64,000 nt of DNA from Cercis canadensis (GCA_003255065.1 QAOA01001695.1:136920-200919), one strand, 5' to 3'. Counted from the stretch's first letter, positions 24,456-36,430 are shown. The notes: a model not told the origin generated them from the sequence alone. Made by a program: numbers and translations.

Positions 24456-25807
24456 TGTTGACAGGTACCAAGATGTTTAATGAAGAAAAAGGAAGAAGTT
24501 GGAAGCAATTCATGAAGCAAATGGCAAAGAACACGGCTGTCATACAAAGTCTTCATGAGGACATGGGCAGGAACACGGCTGTGTTTCCCTTGTGTCTAGC
24601 ATCTAGAAGTTGTTGCTCAAGCTTATAGACAAACACGACCTTAGACAAGATCAGACACGGCCGTGTACGAGACCGTGTTGATCAAGTAGAGTATGCAAAT
24701 ACAGAACACGCCCAGAGCAAGGAGAACACGGACCATGTATGAGGAACACGGGCCGTGACAATAGAAGAACACGGCCGTGTCTGGTCCCATGTTCAATGAC
24801 CAGGGAAGTGCCTTAAGTGACACGCCGAAGTCCAGAAATAGAACACGGCCGTGTCAGAGCCGTGTTCGAGCTATTTCTGGTGAGAAGACCTATTTCACAG
24901 AAGTATAAATAGGAATCTAATGCATGGGATAAGAAGGGCATAGTTGAGAAGAAAAGGAGGAGATGAGCTAGAGCATGGAGAGGAGCAATTGGGACTCGAT
25001 CTTCATCTAGTTTCTTCTTCTTCTCATCTTATGTTTAATTTCATCTATTTAATTTTATTGAATTCAGTTATGAGTAGCTAAATTCTTAGTGTTAGGAGTT
25101 TGATGTAATTCATTTGTAATGAGGTTTCAAGATTGAATGAACTTGTTTTAGAACAATTCTTCTTGTTGAATAGAATTTACTGTTATTAATGCATTTAAAT
25201 GATTGGCCTCCATTTGAATAGTAAAGATTCGTTTTGATGCTAGGAATAGTAAGATCCGAATGTGCTTTGTGAATTCTGTCCTGAATTAAGTTAATCTAGG
25301 AATAGATAACTTAGTTTAGGTGGTCTTGAATTAATTTCCTAGAGCTTAATCACCTAGACTAGTTAATTGTGTCAAGGAATTGGACAATTCATTGGGATAG
25401 GGAGGATTGTTTCACCAAGGGATTAGGTTCAATCACATTAGGGAAAGTAACCAACAACAAAGGAATTGAAACTGGAATACTTAGTTCAGTACTAATCCCG
25501 AGGTTACTTTGTCTATGAAGTAACCGAATTTGCAAGTGAATGAAATCAACCTCTAACCTTTTCATTCTTATCATTAACCTCACTGTTAAATTGCTTTTTA
25601 AAGTTGTTTACGTAATCGTTTGAGTTGTGCTACTTAGTTAATTACATTAGTCATTTTTAGGCTGCCTTCAATCCAAAGTGTTATTTTTTCCAAATAGAAC
25701 TAGTATTGGAGAAATTGGTAGTTTCTTGCATTAATCCCTGAGGACGATACTCTACTCATTTATTACTACTTGTGTGACTCGGTATACTTGCCAGAAAAAG
25801 TCCATCA
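24456..25807 (+). repeat. 5' LTR of the Athila-like element (left copy)
   Basis: The right end is inferred from CA (25806-25807) five bases before the primer-binding site. The left end is only approximate, placed at a TG near TGTTGACAGG. The first 420 bp holds many copies of the palindrome ACACGGCCGTGT and its variants. There is no second LTR in the element to confirm the limits. Confidence 0.45.
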
Positions 25808-25813
25808 AGTTTT

Positions 25814-25831
25814 TGACGCCATTGTTGGGGA
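25814..25831 (+). promoter_or_regulatory. Primer-binding site, tRNA-Asp type, decayed
   Basis: TGACGCCATTGTTGGGGA compares with the usual TGGCGCCGTTGCCGGGGA of Athila-type elements. All differences are G-to-A or C-to-T, as expected for methylated-cytosine deamination. Confidence 0.65.
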
Positions 25832-25974
25832 TTAACGGTGTTTAAGCAATATTAAAAGTAACCAATTCGGTCCTAATTTGGATTTTAAAGTTCTTGTTAG
25901 TAAATCTGGTTCAAATATTTCATCTGATGTTGACTTATTTTTCTCAACTGTTTATCCTATTTTAACCTTAGTGC

Positions 25975-27340
25975 ATGCGAGGTACTCTTGATTCCAGTGC
26001 ATTAGTTTTTGATCTTGAGATTGAGAGAACAGCTCGAAGACTTCGCAAGCAAGCTAGAGGAGAAAGACAAGCACAACCGACAGTCATGGCAAAATAAAAC
26101 CAGAATCCTCCGGCGCAGAATAATGACAATGGAGCTGCACAAAACCCTCCACCTCGAATGCTCATGGAGTATTCCATCCCAACAGCCGCAGGATGTGGAG
26201 CGAGTATAACGAGACCACCTGTTCAAGCTAATCATTTCGAACTGAAACCAGCTTTGCTTCAACTAGTACAACACAATCAGTTCAGTAGAAGTGCACTAGA
26301 AGATCCAAATGGACATATAGCAAACTTTATGCAGATTTGTGACACGATGAAGTTGAATAGGGTCAGTGATGATGCGATTCGACTCAGACTCTTCCCATTT
26401 TCTGTGCGAGATCAGGCCAGAAGTTGGTTGGACTCTTAACCAAGGGGCAACATTACTACTTGGTCGGACTTGGTTAATAAATTTCTCGCTCGGTATTTCC
26501 CTTCTTCCAAATCAGTAAGGTTGAGGACTGAGATTACTTCTTTCTGTCAACAAGATGGAGAATCTTTGAGTAAAGCTTGGGAACGGTATAATGATATACT
26601 GAGGAGATGCCCATATCATTCTTTCAATTTCTAGATCCAAGTTCAGAGTTTTTACAACGGGATGCGTCCTCACACAAAGGAAAATGTGGATGCTGCAGCA
26701 GGTGGAGCTATGAATTATAAAACTCTGGAGCAAGCGTGGGAAATTGTTTAAGAGGATGGCCTGCAATGACTACCAAAGTCAAGGAGAGAGATCCATAGTT
26801 AAGAGAGGCGTGATGGAAGTTGGGGCATTAGATGCACTGTTAGCTCAGAACAAATTATTAACACAACAGGTGGCTGAGTTGTCCAAGAAATTTGAGATTG
26901 TCAATGTAAATGTAGTCAACTTTTCTCCACCAGTGTGTGATTTCTGTGCAGGGAACCATGTTAATGGAGAGTGCCCGGGAAACATGTTTGGTCCTTCAGT
27001 TTCTCAAGAACAAGTGAACTATATGGGTAATTCTCCAAGACTCAGAATAATCCTTACACTCTTACTTATAATCCGGGGTGGCGGAATCACCAAATTTTTC
27101 ATGGGGTAATCAAGGAAATCAATGGGCTTCCCACAGACCCAATTATGCATATTAGTCTCCACAACAGCCAACTCAAGGGCATGCTTCACAATCCTAAACC
27201 AATGAGAATAATCTTTCTTTGGAGAGTGCACTAGAGAAATTGACCACCAAAACTTTAGCTTTCATTCAAAAAACTGCAACGTTTATGGAGGAAACCAGGA
27301 GCGGGTTCAGAAATCAAGATGCATCAATTCAGAAGTTCAA
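25975..27340 (+). pseudogene. gag of the Athila-like element (left copy)
   Basis: Frame opens at ATG 25975 (MRGTLDSSALVFDLEIERTA). Retrotransposon gag domain roughly 26220-26700 (NHFELKPALLQL, GHIANFMQICDTMK, FLARYFPSSKSVRLR, AWERYNDILRRCP). Then a frame change into 26760-27109, with a CX2CX3HX4C zinc knuckle (CDFCAGNHVNGEC). Stops at 26095 (CAA to TAA; intact in the other copy), 26437, 26632 and 26749, plus a 7-bp deletion near 27333 relative to the other copy. Confidence 0.8.
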
Positions 27341-28372
27341 GTGGGACAGATAGCAAGACAATTGGCATACAGGACTCAAGGCTCTTTACCTAGTGACACT
27401 ATTCAAAATCCTAAAGAGCATGTGAAGGCCATAACTATAAGGAATGGAAAAATGATTGAGCCCATCCCAAGAAAAGAAACACCAAAAGAGGAAGATGGTA
27501 AGGCAACAAGGACAAATGGGGACCCAACATCCAGCCGTCCCACGGAGGCAAGAAGTAGAGAAGAAGACGAGAAATTGACCAGACCATGTGCTTCAATACC
27601 TCCTGTCAAGGTGCCTTTTCCTCAAAGGCTTAATAAGAAGCAACAGGATGAAAAACAATTCAGTAAGTTCTTAGAGGTGTTTAAGAAATTACAGATTAAC
27701 ATACCTTTTGCTGAAGCACTGGAACAAATGTCATCCTATGTAAAGTTTATGAAGGATCTTCTGACCAAGAAAAGAAGAATTGGAGATGATGAGACCGTAA
27801 TATTGACTGAAGAATGCAGTGCTATTCTACAAAGGAAATTGCCTCCAAAGCTCAAAGATCCTGGGAGTTTCTCCATTCCATGCACCATTAGAGATATCAC
27901 CTTTGGGAAGGCGTTATGTGATATGGGAGCAAGTGTGAGTCTCATGCCTCTTTCCATCTTCAAGAAGTTGGGAATTGGTCAAGCAAAACCCACCATGATT
28001 ACTCTTCAACTTGCTGACCGGTCGATCAAACATCCCTACGGTCTAGTAGAAGATGTCCTAGTTAAGGTTGACAAGTTTATCTTTCCAGTGGATTTTGTTG
28101 TTCTAGATATGGAGGAAGATAGAGAGATTCCACTTATTTTGGGGTGGCCATTTCTAGCTACTGGAAGAGCATTGATAGATGTAGCTGACGGGACTTTGAC
28201 TCTGAAAGTTCAAGATGAGAAGGTGATCTTTAATGTGTTTAATGCAATGCAACACCCTATGGAGAAAGAAGAATGTTTCCGCCTGGACATTTTGGACTCT
28301 ATCATTACTAGCACGTTCAGGAAGAATCTGTCATCTTCAAAGAGTTTTGGTGGATGCGGTGACCATGTCTGA
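27341..28372 (+). pseudogene. Retroelement aspartic protease region (left copy)
   Basis: 343 open codons; this ATG is only an ORF start, not a true initiator. The N-terminal third is a charged linker. The protease fold lies at about residues 165-290: the active-site motif DMGASVSLMP stands for the usual D(L/T)GA(S), and the flap-distal ILGWPFLATGRALID motif is intact. It would release gag and pol proteins from the polyprotein. Frame shifts before RT. Confidence 0.8.
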
Positions 28373-28520
28373 TCTTGCAGGAGATTCAGCATGTGCAGAA
28401 CATGTAGCATTGTTGGATGCTCTTCCATCATATTCGATTTCCTCACCACAAAAAATAAAAGACTTGCAAAAGGATGTGCATAAAGAGTAGTCTCCAAAAC
28501 TTGAGCTCAAACCTCTACCT

Positions 28521-29546
28521 GTGACTTTGAAGTATGTCTTCCTTGGTGAGAACAATTCCTCTCCCGTGATTATTAATTCTGAATTAACTAAGGTTGAGGA
28601 GGAGAAATTGTTGTGGGTGTTGAGGGAGCATAAGAGCGTCATTGGATGGTCGATTGTTGATTTAAAAGGCATCAGTCATTCCTTTTGTATGCACAAGATC
28701 CTCATGGAAGAGAACCATAAAGCAGTCGTACAACCCCAAAGGAGATTGAATCCGATCATGAAGGAAGTAGTACGAAAGAAAGTGATAAAACTCTTAGATG
28801 CCGGTGTTATTTACCCCATCTTTGATAGTTCATGGGTGAGCCCAGTTCAGGTAGTGCCAAAGAAAAGGGGAACAACAGTGGTGATGAATGAGAAAAATGA
28901 ATTAATTCCTACTAGAACGGTCACGGGCTGGCGTGTGTGCATTGACTACAGGAAACTCAATGATGCCACGAGAAAGGACCATTTGCCTTTCCCATTTCTA
29001 GATCAAATGCTGGAACGCCTAGTTGGTCATGAGCATTACTGTTTTCTGGATGGGTATTCAGGTTACAACCAGATTACCATAGCTCTAGAGGATCAAGAAA
29101 AGACCGCCTTCACTTGCCCTTATGAAGTTTATGCATACAGGAGGATGCCATTCGGATTATGCAATGTGTCGGCCACTTTTCAACGGTGTATGCTTTCCAT
29201 ATTCTCTGACATGAATGAAAAATTTATAGAGATTTTTATAGATGACTTTTCTGTTTTTGGCTCTTTTTTTGATATATGCTTACATAATTTGTCCTTAGTG
29301 TTAAAGAGATGCCAAGAAACTAATTTGGTTTTAAATTGGGAAAAGTGCCATTTTATGGTGAGAAAGGGAATTATTTTAGGACATAAAATTTTTGCCAAGG
29401 GGATAGAGGTAGATAGGGCTAAAGTAGAGGTGATTGAAAAATTATCCCTCCTACTAATGTCAAAGGGGTGCGTAGCTTTTTGGGACACACTGGCTTTTAT
29501 AGAAGATTCATCCAGGATTTTTCAAAAATTGCTAAACCCTGTGTAA
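28521..29546 (+). pseudogene. Retroelement reverse transcriptase (left copy)
   Basis: RT palm and fingers are readable across about 300 residues: VVQPQRRLNPIMKEVV, SSWVSPVQVVPKK, WRVCIDYRKLND, YCFLDGYSGYNQI, the RMPFGLCNV segment and the catalytic IDDFSVFG. A frameshift near 29440 scrambles the last 35 codons of this ORF; the expected thumb/connection continues in another frame. Copies genomic RNA into DNA in intact relatives. Confidence 0.88.
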
Positions 29547-29549
29547 CCT

Positions 29550-30295
29550 CCTTGTTAAAGATGAAACTTTTGTTTTCAATAATGAATGTCTGTTAGCCTT
29601 TAATAAATTGAAGCAAAAGTTGACCACTGCCCCTGTGGTGATCCCACCTGATTGGGACTTACCTTTTGAACTCATGTGTGATGCTAATGATATAGCTATA
29701 GGTGTTGTATTGAGGCAGATAAAAAACAAGTTATTGCATGCAATATATTATGCAAGCCATGTGCTTGATTCTACTAAACTTAACTATGCTACTACTGAAA
29801 AAGAGTTGTTAGCTATTGTTTTTGCTTTTGATAAATTTCGCTCTTATTTAGTAGGTGTCAAGCTTATTGTATATACTGATCATGTAGCTCTTAGGTATCT
29901 TTTTTCTAAACAAGACTCCAAGCCCAAGCTCATCCATTGGATCTTGCTGTTGTAAGAATTGGATCTTGAGATCAAGGACAAGAAAGGCATGGACAATGTG
30001 GTAGCTGACCACCTGTCCAGGATTGAGCAACAAGAGAAGAACCAAGCTCCACCCTTTCCCATTAATGAAGAATTCCTAGACAAACAGCTCTTTGCAGTGC
30101 ACAGTTTGCCCTGGTATGCTGATTTTGCCAATTTCAAGGCTGCTAAGGTCCTACCTGTGGATCTAAACTCCCAACAGTTAAAGAGGTTCCTTCATGAGGT
30201 TAAATTCTATGTCTGGGATGAGCCTTATTTGCTGCAAAGATGTGTTGACGGACTCTTGAGGAGATGTGTACCGCAAGAGGAGGTGAAAGATATAT
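29550..30295 (+). pseudogene. Retroelement RNase H and connection (left copy)
   Basis: RNase H catalytic positions are visible as [12 protein letters not shown] (D), [13 protein letters not shown] (E) and [10 protein letters not shown] (D). The frame is closed by TAA at 29953-29955 where Gln is expected (C-to-T), then continues as ELDLEIKDKKGMDNVVADHLSR. The right copy has CDASD, the commoner form. Confidence 0.82.
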
Positions 30296-31398
30296 TATGG
30301 CATTGCCATGCTTCAGACTATGGCGGTCATTTAAGTGGCGATTAGACAGTTGCAAAAGTCCTCCAATCAGGGTTCTACTGGCCAACTGTCTTCAAAGACG
30401 CCTACGATCATGTGAAGATGTGTGATCGCTGCTAAAGGACTGGCAACATCTCAAAAAGGCATAAAATGCCTCTGAATTCAGTACTTGAAGTCGAGTTGTT
30501 CGATGTTTGGGGAATAGATTTCATAGGCCCTTTCCCATCATCATACTCTAATAAGTATATCCTGGTCGCAATCGATTATGTGTCTAAATGGGTTGAAGCA
30601 ACTGCAACCAGAACCGATGATGCTCGGGTAGTTATGAGTTTCCTTAAGAAGAACATATTCTCAAGATTTGGAGTTCCAAGAGCATTGATCAGTGATGAGG
30701 GCACTTATTTCTGCAACAAGCGAATGGACGCTTTATTGAGTAAGTATGGTGTGAGACACCGCATAGCAACCCCATATCATCCACAAACAAGTGGATAAAT
30801 TGAAGTGTCAAACAGAGAGTTGAAAAGGATTCTGGAGAAGACTGTTAGCGCCTCTAGAAAAAATTAGGCCATAAAGCTTGATGATGCTCTTTGGGCATAC
30901 TGCACGACATTGAAGACAGCTCTCAGCATGTCCTCGTACCAATTAGTGTATGGCAAGGCTTGTCATTTGCCTGTGGAATTGGAGCACAAAGCATGGTGGG
31001 CCACTAAGATCCTTAATTTTGACCTGGCTGCAGCAGGGGAGAAACGGGTCCTTCAACTTCACAAATTGGATGAATTATGATATAAAGCTTATGAGAGTTC
31101 CAGGCTCTACAAAGAGAAAACAAAGCGATGACATGATAAGAGAATTGCCCAAAGGACTTTTGAACCAGGACAACAAGTCTTGCTATATAATTCACGGTTG
31201 AGACTCTTCCCTGTGAAGCTGAAATCAAGGTGGTCAGGACCATCTGTAATCAAGACAGTTTATCCCAATGGAGCTATTGAGGTGGCTGACATGGAATCGG
31301 GAAGAAGTTTCAAGGTTAATGGGCAACAACTTAAGCATTATTGGGAAAATGTGGTTAAACACCAAATCTCTTCAATGGTCCTCACTGCACCAGCATAA
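30296..31398 (+). pseudogene. Retroelement integrase (left copy)
   Basis: HHCC zinc region (HCHASDYGGH ... CDRC) is broken by stops at about 30343 and at 30433. Catalytic core: [10 protein letters not shown] (D), [10 protein letters not shown] (D), EVSNRELK (E). TAA at 30796 lies between the second D and E; TAG at 30865 (TGG in the other copy); TGA at 31078 and 31129. The C-terminal domain (FPVKLKSRWSGPSVI, NGQQLKHYW) ends at 31398. Confidence 0.85.
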
Positions 31399-32460
31399 TC
31401 TCAGAGATAGTCCGGCTTAGGACTTTAAATTAAGCGCTTCTTGGGAGGCAATCCAAGTTTTTAAACCTTTGTCTTTACTTACTTTTAGTTGATTTCCCTA
31501 TGTCTTTGTTTTTCATTTTCATTCTTGTCATTTTTGCTTACTAAGTTTCATTTTTGGCATGGCAGGAGAGAACATGGCCAGTGACATGGCCATGTCCTGA
31601 CCCGTGTAAAGAAGGCAAAGAGTTTAGGAAGATTACACGGCCGTGTCTTTACCCGTGTTCACCATACCGAAAGCTAGGAGGAGATACACGGGCACACACA
31701 TGGCCGTGGCAGCGAACGCACAACCCTCACAGGAATCCAACAGGAAGATACGGTGGGTAACACGACCGTGTTCAAACCCGTGTCACTTAGTCAGAGCTAA
31801 TTATCAAGAGACACGACCATGTGTTGTCTCAGGTAAGTATTTAAATTTGCCAAGTCACAAACACGGTCACTAACACGGCCGTGTTGGTACTGTGTCACTT
31901 ACAGAAGTATCTTTACATTGAACACGGCCTAAGACACGGGGAAGTCACCCCAGTGTCACTTAAACACCCTATGTGTCATCTTCTCGTGTCTCTTCCTCAA
32001 GCACAACACGCCCACAGAACACGGCAGTGTTGTGGCCGTGTCACTCAAAACCTTTAAAAAATCCAGTTCGCGGGCCATTTCCTCACTTTAGAAAATCCCT
32101 CTTCCTCTCACTCTCTCTCAAATCCCTAACCCTACCGGCATTACCACAATCATTTCCGACCAAATCCCTCTTAGTTCCACACCAAATTCTTGTTAAGTCA
32201 CACTTTCACACTACATTTCACCAGAACATTGTGTTAATTTCTTCTTTTCACTCAGTCTCAAAGTCTGCATAGCTGCCACAGGTATTTGTTCTTTCTCCTT
32301 CACCCTTATATTTAGTTATGATTTGTCTTTAATTGAATGGTTGCTGCATTTCGTTATGTTATTTAGTGAAGGAGTGTAAGGGATGGTTTTGACTGAAAAC
32401 TATTGACTGTAAGAAGAACAAAAATCTGTTAATATTGATTGAAATTTTCAATTAAAGTGG
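31399..32460 (+). other. Post-integrase non-coding region of the retroelement (left copy)
   Basis: Starts with the Athila-typical GCGCTTCTTGGGAGGCAATC. From 31565 to 32045 it carries about a dozen copies of ACACGGCCGTGT and variants, then a CT-rich leader-like stretch. Short ORFs of 68-99 codons are just readings of the repeats; no env-like protein. Confidence 0.65.
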
Positions 32461-32704
32461 AGAACGTGGAGGGTGACTGGCTTAGGAGAACGTGGAGGGT
32501 GACTGGTGCATGGCGAAAATGAAGGGGTACATGTAACTGAGTCAACTCGGTGATGAAAAGAAGGGGTGCATTAACTCATACCGAGTCAACTCGGTGAAGG
32601 GGTGTATTTCCCACAACCTCACGAGCCCAAGTAAACGAAAGTGTATGTGCACTAGCGGGTGCAGAAAGCAAGAGATTCTCATTATAACCATATCCCTTAT
32701 CTGG

Positions 32705-32914
32705 TTACCTACAAAAGCATGGTTTTTGCTCCCTCAACTTCTGGCAACAAGAGTTGGAGGGTGGAGTGTTTGAAGTGACTGAGCCAAGGCATGGACTCAG
32801 CTAAAGAGGGCTGCAATTCATAGCCTCAACCATCATATGTGGTGCCTCCAAAAGAAGCATTGACACCACCGTTATTGCACACACAACCACACCAATGACC
32901 TTCTTCTTCTTGAT
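32705..32914 (-). pseudogene. Type-2 non-specific lipid-transfer protein pseudogene (left copy)
   Basis: Minus strand, 70 codons. The start is ATC where ATG is expected, then KKKKVIGVVVC..., a hydrophobic signal peptide ending in MVEA. The mature part has cysteines in exact type-2 spacing: C-X7-C-X13-CC-X8-C-X-C (NCSPL...PCLG, SNSCCQKLREQKPCFC). TAG replaces a Gln in the first loop and TAA ends the frame after the sixth Cys, so the last two Cys are missing. A TATA box (TATATAAAC on the minus strand, 33001-33010) lies upstream at a plausible distance. It abuts the truncated retroelement. Confidence 0.75.
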
Positions 32915-33343
32915 CCTGTCAGCTTATGTGATTTTAGTGTATTTGCTTCTCTGAGTAATAAGAATGGCTAGTGATGCTTTCAAGATGAGGTTGTGGAGTA
33001 GTTTATATAAGCGGAAGAGAGTGAGTTTGGTTTGGTGGTTAATGAGAATTGAGAGGTCCATTGGTGTATGTAATTGCACCATGATTGCTAACTCACGACC
33101 GAAACCCGTTTGGCTGGTCTTTCTCTTGCCTAAGTGAAGTGAGAAAGGTGTAGAGGAGATGGGGAAGAGAGAGGAGAGAGAGAAATGAGAGAGACGGGAA
33201 AGAGAGAGAGAGAGAAATGAGAGAGGAANTGAAGGGATTTGATACTTGTCTTTTAAGACTATAAAAATCATGTTTTAATACTGAATTACTACCTGCATTG
33301 TGAGCAAATCCTCATTAAACATGGTATTTAATCCATGAATTGG

Positions 33344-34692
33344 TGTTGACAGGTACCAAGATGTTTAATCAAGAAAAAGGAAGAAGTTGGAAGCAATTCA
33401 TGAAGCAAATGGCAAAGAAACCAGTGTCATACAAAGTCTTCATGAGGACATGGGCAGGAACACGGCTGTGTTTCCCTTGTGTCTAGCATCTAGAAGTTGT
33501 TGCTCAAGCTTATGGACAAACACGACCTTAGACAAGATCAGGCACGGCCGTGTACGAGACCGTGTTGATCAAGTAGAGTATGCAAATACAGAACACGCCC
33601 AGAGCAAGGAGAACATGGACCATGTATGAGGAACACGGGCCGTGACAATAGAAGAACACGGCCGTGTCTGGTCCCATGTTCAATGACCAGGGAAGCGCCT
33701 TAAGTGACACGCCGAAGTCCAGAAATAGAACACGGCCGTGTCAGAGCCGTGTTCGAGCTATTTCTGGTGAGAAGACCTATTTCACAGAAGTATAAATAGG
33801 AATCTAATGCATGGGATAAGAAGGGCATAGTTGAGAAGAAAAGGAGGAGATGAGCTAGAGCATGGAGAGGAGCAATTGGGACTCGATTCATCTAGTTTCT
33901 TCTTCTTCTCATCTTATGTTTAATTTCATCTATTTAATTTTATTGAATTCAGTTATGAGTAGCTAAATTCTTAGTGTTAGGAGTTTGATGTAATTCATTT
34001 GTAATGAGGTTTCAAGATTGAATGAACTTGTTTTAGAACAATTCTTCTTGTTGAATAGAATTTACTGTTATTAATGCATTTAAATGATTGGCCTCCATTT
34101 GAATAGTAAAGATTCGTTTTGATGCTAGGAATAGTAAGATCCGAATGTGCTCTGTGAATTTTGTCCTGAATTAAGTTAATCTAGGAATAGATAACTTAGT
34201 TTAGGTGGTCTTGAATTAATTTCCTAGAGCTTAATCACCTAGACTAGTTAATTGTGTCAAGGAATTGGACAATTCATTGGGATAGGGAGGATTGTTTCAC
34301 CAAGGGATTGGGTTCAATCACATTAGGGAAAGTAACCAACAACAAAGGAATTGAAACTGGAATAATTAGTTCAGTACTAATCCCGAGGTTACTTTGTCTA
34401 TGAAGTAACCGAATTTGCAAGCGAATGAAATCAACCTCTAACCTTTTCATTCTTATCATTAACCTCACTGTTAAATTGCTTTTTAAAGTTGTTTACGTAA
34501 TCGTTTGAGTTGTGCTACTTAGTTAATTACATTAGTCATTTTTAGGCTGCCTTCAATCCAAAGTGTTATTTTTTCCAAATAGAACTAGTATTGGAGAAAT
34601 TGGTAGTTTCTTGCATTAATCCCTCAGGACGATACTCTACTCATTTATTACTACTTGTGTGACTCGGTATACTTGCCAGAAAAAGTCCATCA
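33344..34692 (+). repeat. 5' LTR of the Athila-like element (right copy)
   Basis: Counterpart of 24456-25807 with scattered substitutions and a 3-bp deletion near 33885. The right end CA is at 34691-34692. The palindrome ACACGGCCGTGT recurs as in the other copy. Confidence 0.45.
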
Positions 34693-34698
34693 AGTTTT

Positions 34699-34716
34699 TG
34701 ACGCCATTGTTGGGGA
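34699..34716 (+). promoter_or_regulatory. Primer-binding site, tRNA-Asp type (right copy)
   Basis: Identical to the decayed site in the left copy, so those changes predate any split between the two versions. Confidence 0.65.
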
Positions 34717-34859
34717 TTAACGGTGTTTAAGCAATATTAAAAGTAACCAATTCGGTCCTAATTTGGATTTTAAAGTTCTTGTTAGTAAATCTGGTTCAAA
34801 TATTTCATCTACTGTTGACTTATTTTTCTCAATTGTTTATCCTATTTTAACCTTAGTGC

Positions 34860-36430
34860 ATGCGAGGTACTCTTGATTCCAGTGCATTAGTTTTTGATCT
34901 TGAGATTGAGAGAACAGCTCGAAGACTTCGCAAGCAAGCTAGAGGAGCAAGACAAGCACAACCGACAGTCATGGCAAAACAAAACCAGAATCCTCCGGTG
35001 CAGAATAATGACAATGGAGCTGCACAAAACCCTCCACCTCGAATGCTCATGGAGTATTCCATCCCAACAGCCGCAGGATGTGGAGCGAGTATAACGAGAC
35101 CACCTGTTCAAGCTAATCATTTCGAACTGAAACCAGCTTTGCTTCAACTAGTACAACACAATCAGTTCAGTAGAAGTGCACTAGAAGATCCAAATGGACA
35201 TATAGCAAACTTTATGCAGATTTGTGACACGATGAAGTTGAATAGGGTCAGTGATGATGCGATTCGACTCAGACTCTTCCCATTTTCTGTGCGAGATCAG
35301 GCCAGAAGTTGGTTGGACTCTTAACCAAGGGGCAACATTACTACTTGGTCGGATTTGGTTAATAAATTTCTCGCTCGGTATTTCCCTTCTTCCAAATCAG
35401 TAAGGTTGAGGACTGAGATTACTTCTTTCTGTCAACAAGATGGAGAATCTTTGAGTAAAGCTTGGGAACGGTATAATGATATACTGAGGAGATGCCCATA
35501 TCATTCTTTCNCCAAGGGGCAACATTACTACTTGGTCAGACTTGGTTAATAAATTTCTCGCTCGGTATTTCCCTTCTTCCAAATCAGTAAGGTTGAGGAC
35601 TGAGATTACTTCTTTCTGTCAACAAGATGGAGAATCTTTGAGCAAAGCTTAGGAACGGTATAATGATATACTGAGGAGATGCCCATATCATTCTTTCAAT
35701 TTCTAGATCCAAGTTCAGAGTTTTTACAACGGGATGCGTCCTCACACAAAGGAAAATGTGGATGCTGCAGCAGGTGGAGCTATGAATTATAAAACTCTGG
35801 AGCAAGCTTGGGAAATTGTTTAAGAGGATGGCCTGCAATGACTACCAAAGTCAAGGAGAGAGATCCATATTAAGAGAGGCATGATGGAAGTTGGGGCACT
35901 AGATGCACTGTTAGCTCAGAACAAATTATTAACACAACAGGTGGCTGAGTTGTCCAAGAAATTTGAGACTGTCAATGTAAATGTAGTCAACTTTTCTCCA
36001 CCAGTGTGTGATTTCTCTGCAGGGAACCATGTTAATGGAGAGTGCCCGGGAAACATGGTTGGTCCTTCAGTTTCTCAAGAACAAGTGAACTATATGGGTA
36101 ATTCTCCAAGACTCAGAATAATCCTTACACTCCTACTTATAATCCGGGGTGGCGGAATCACCAAATTTTTCATGGGGTAATCAAGGAAATCAATGGGCTT
36201 CCCACAGACCCAATTATGCATATCAGTCACCACAACAGCCAACTCAAGGGCATGCTTCACAATCCTAAACCAATGAGAATAATCCTTCTTTGGAGAGTGC
36301 ACTAGAGAAATTGACCACCAAAACTTTAGCTTTCATTCAAAAAACTGCAACGTTTATGGAGGAAACCAGGAGCGGGTTCAGAAATCAAGATGCATCAATT
36401 CGGAAGTTGAAAACTCAAGTGGGACAGATA
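34860..36430 (+). pseudogene. gag of the Athila-like element (right copy)
   Basis: Opens at ATG 34860 and reads 154 codons to the shared TAA (35322-35324). It is then interrupted by the N-centred 186-bp duplication at 35325-35697, with a private TAG near 35650. The zinc knuckle reads CDFSAGNHVNGEC: the second Cys is Ser here, though intact in the left copy. Continues in a second frame to 36180 and a third to about 36430. Confidence 0.8.
35325..35697. repeat. 186-bp direct repeat split by a single N inside gag
   Basis: 35325-35510 equals 35512-35697 apart from a few bases; the N at 35511 is exactly between them. The left retroelement copy has this segment once. Another unmerged join. Confidence 0.88.

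Larger units (their letters stand above)
24456..32460 (+). mobile_element. Athila-like Ty3/gypsy retroelement, 3'-truncated (left copy)
   Basis: Order: 5' LTR (to 25807), primer-binding site, gag, protease, RT, RNase H, integrase, then about 1 kb of non-coding DNA. The Athila lineage is indicated by gag wording (NHFELKPALLQLVQHNQF; IRLRLFPFS), a tRNA-Asp-type primer site and the GGGAGGCAATCCAA motif after integrase. No 3' LTR: at about 32460 the element stops against the 3' flank of a lipid-transfer-protein pseudogene. Several stops and frameshifts make it inactive. No env-like ORF. Confidence 0.8.
24342..33228 (+). repeat. 8.9-kb unit, left copy (retroelement plus lipid-transfer pseudogene)
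   Basis: From TGAAGGGATTTGATAC (24342) to GAGAGAGGAA (33228). The same unit runs from 33230 to 42275. The N at 33229 joins the exact end of one copy to the exact start of the other. Differences are scattered substitutions and a few small indels, including a 26-bp duplication at about 32461-32486 present only here and a 186-bp duplication around an N only in the right copy. Best explained as two versions of one locus. Confidence 0.85.

Noticed and set aside
31554..32272. Possible env-like ORF after integrase
   Set aside because: Short ORFs (68-99 codons) simply read the ACACGGCCGTGT repeats and a CT-rich stretch; no signal peptide or transmembrane pattern.
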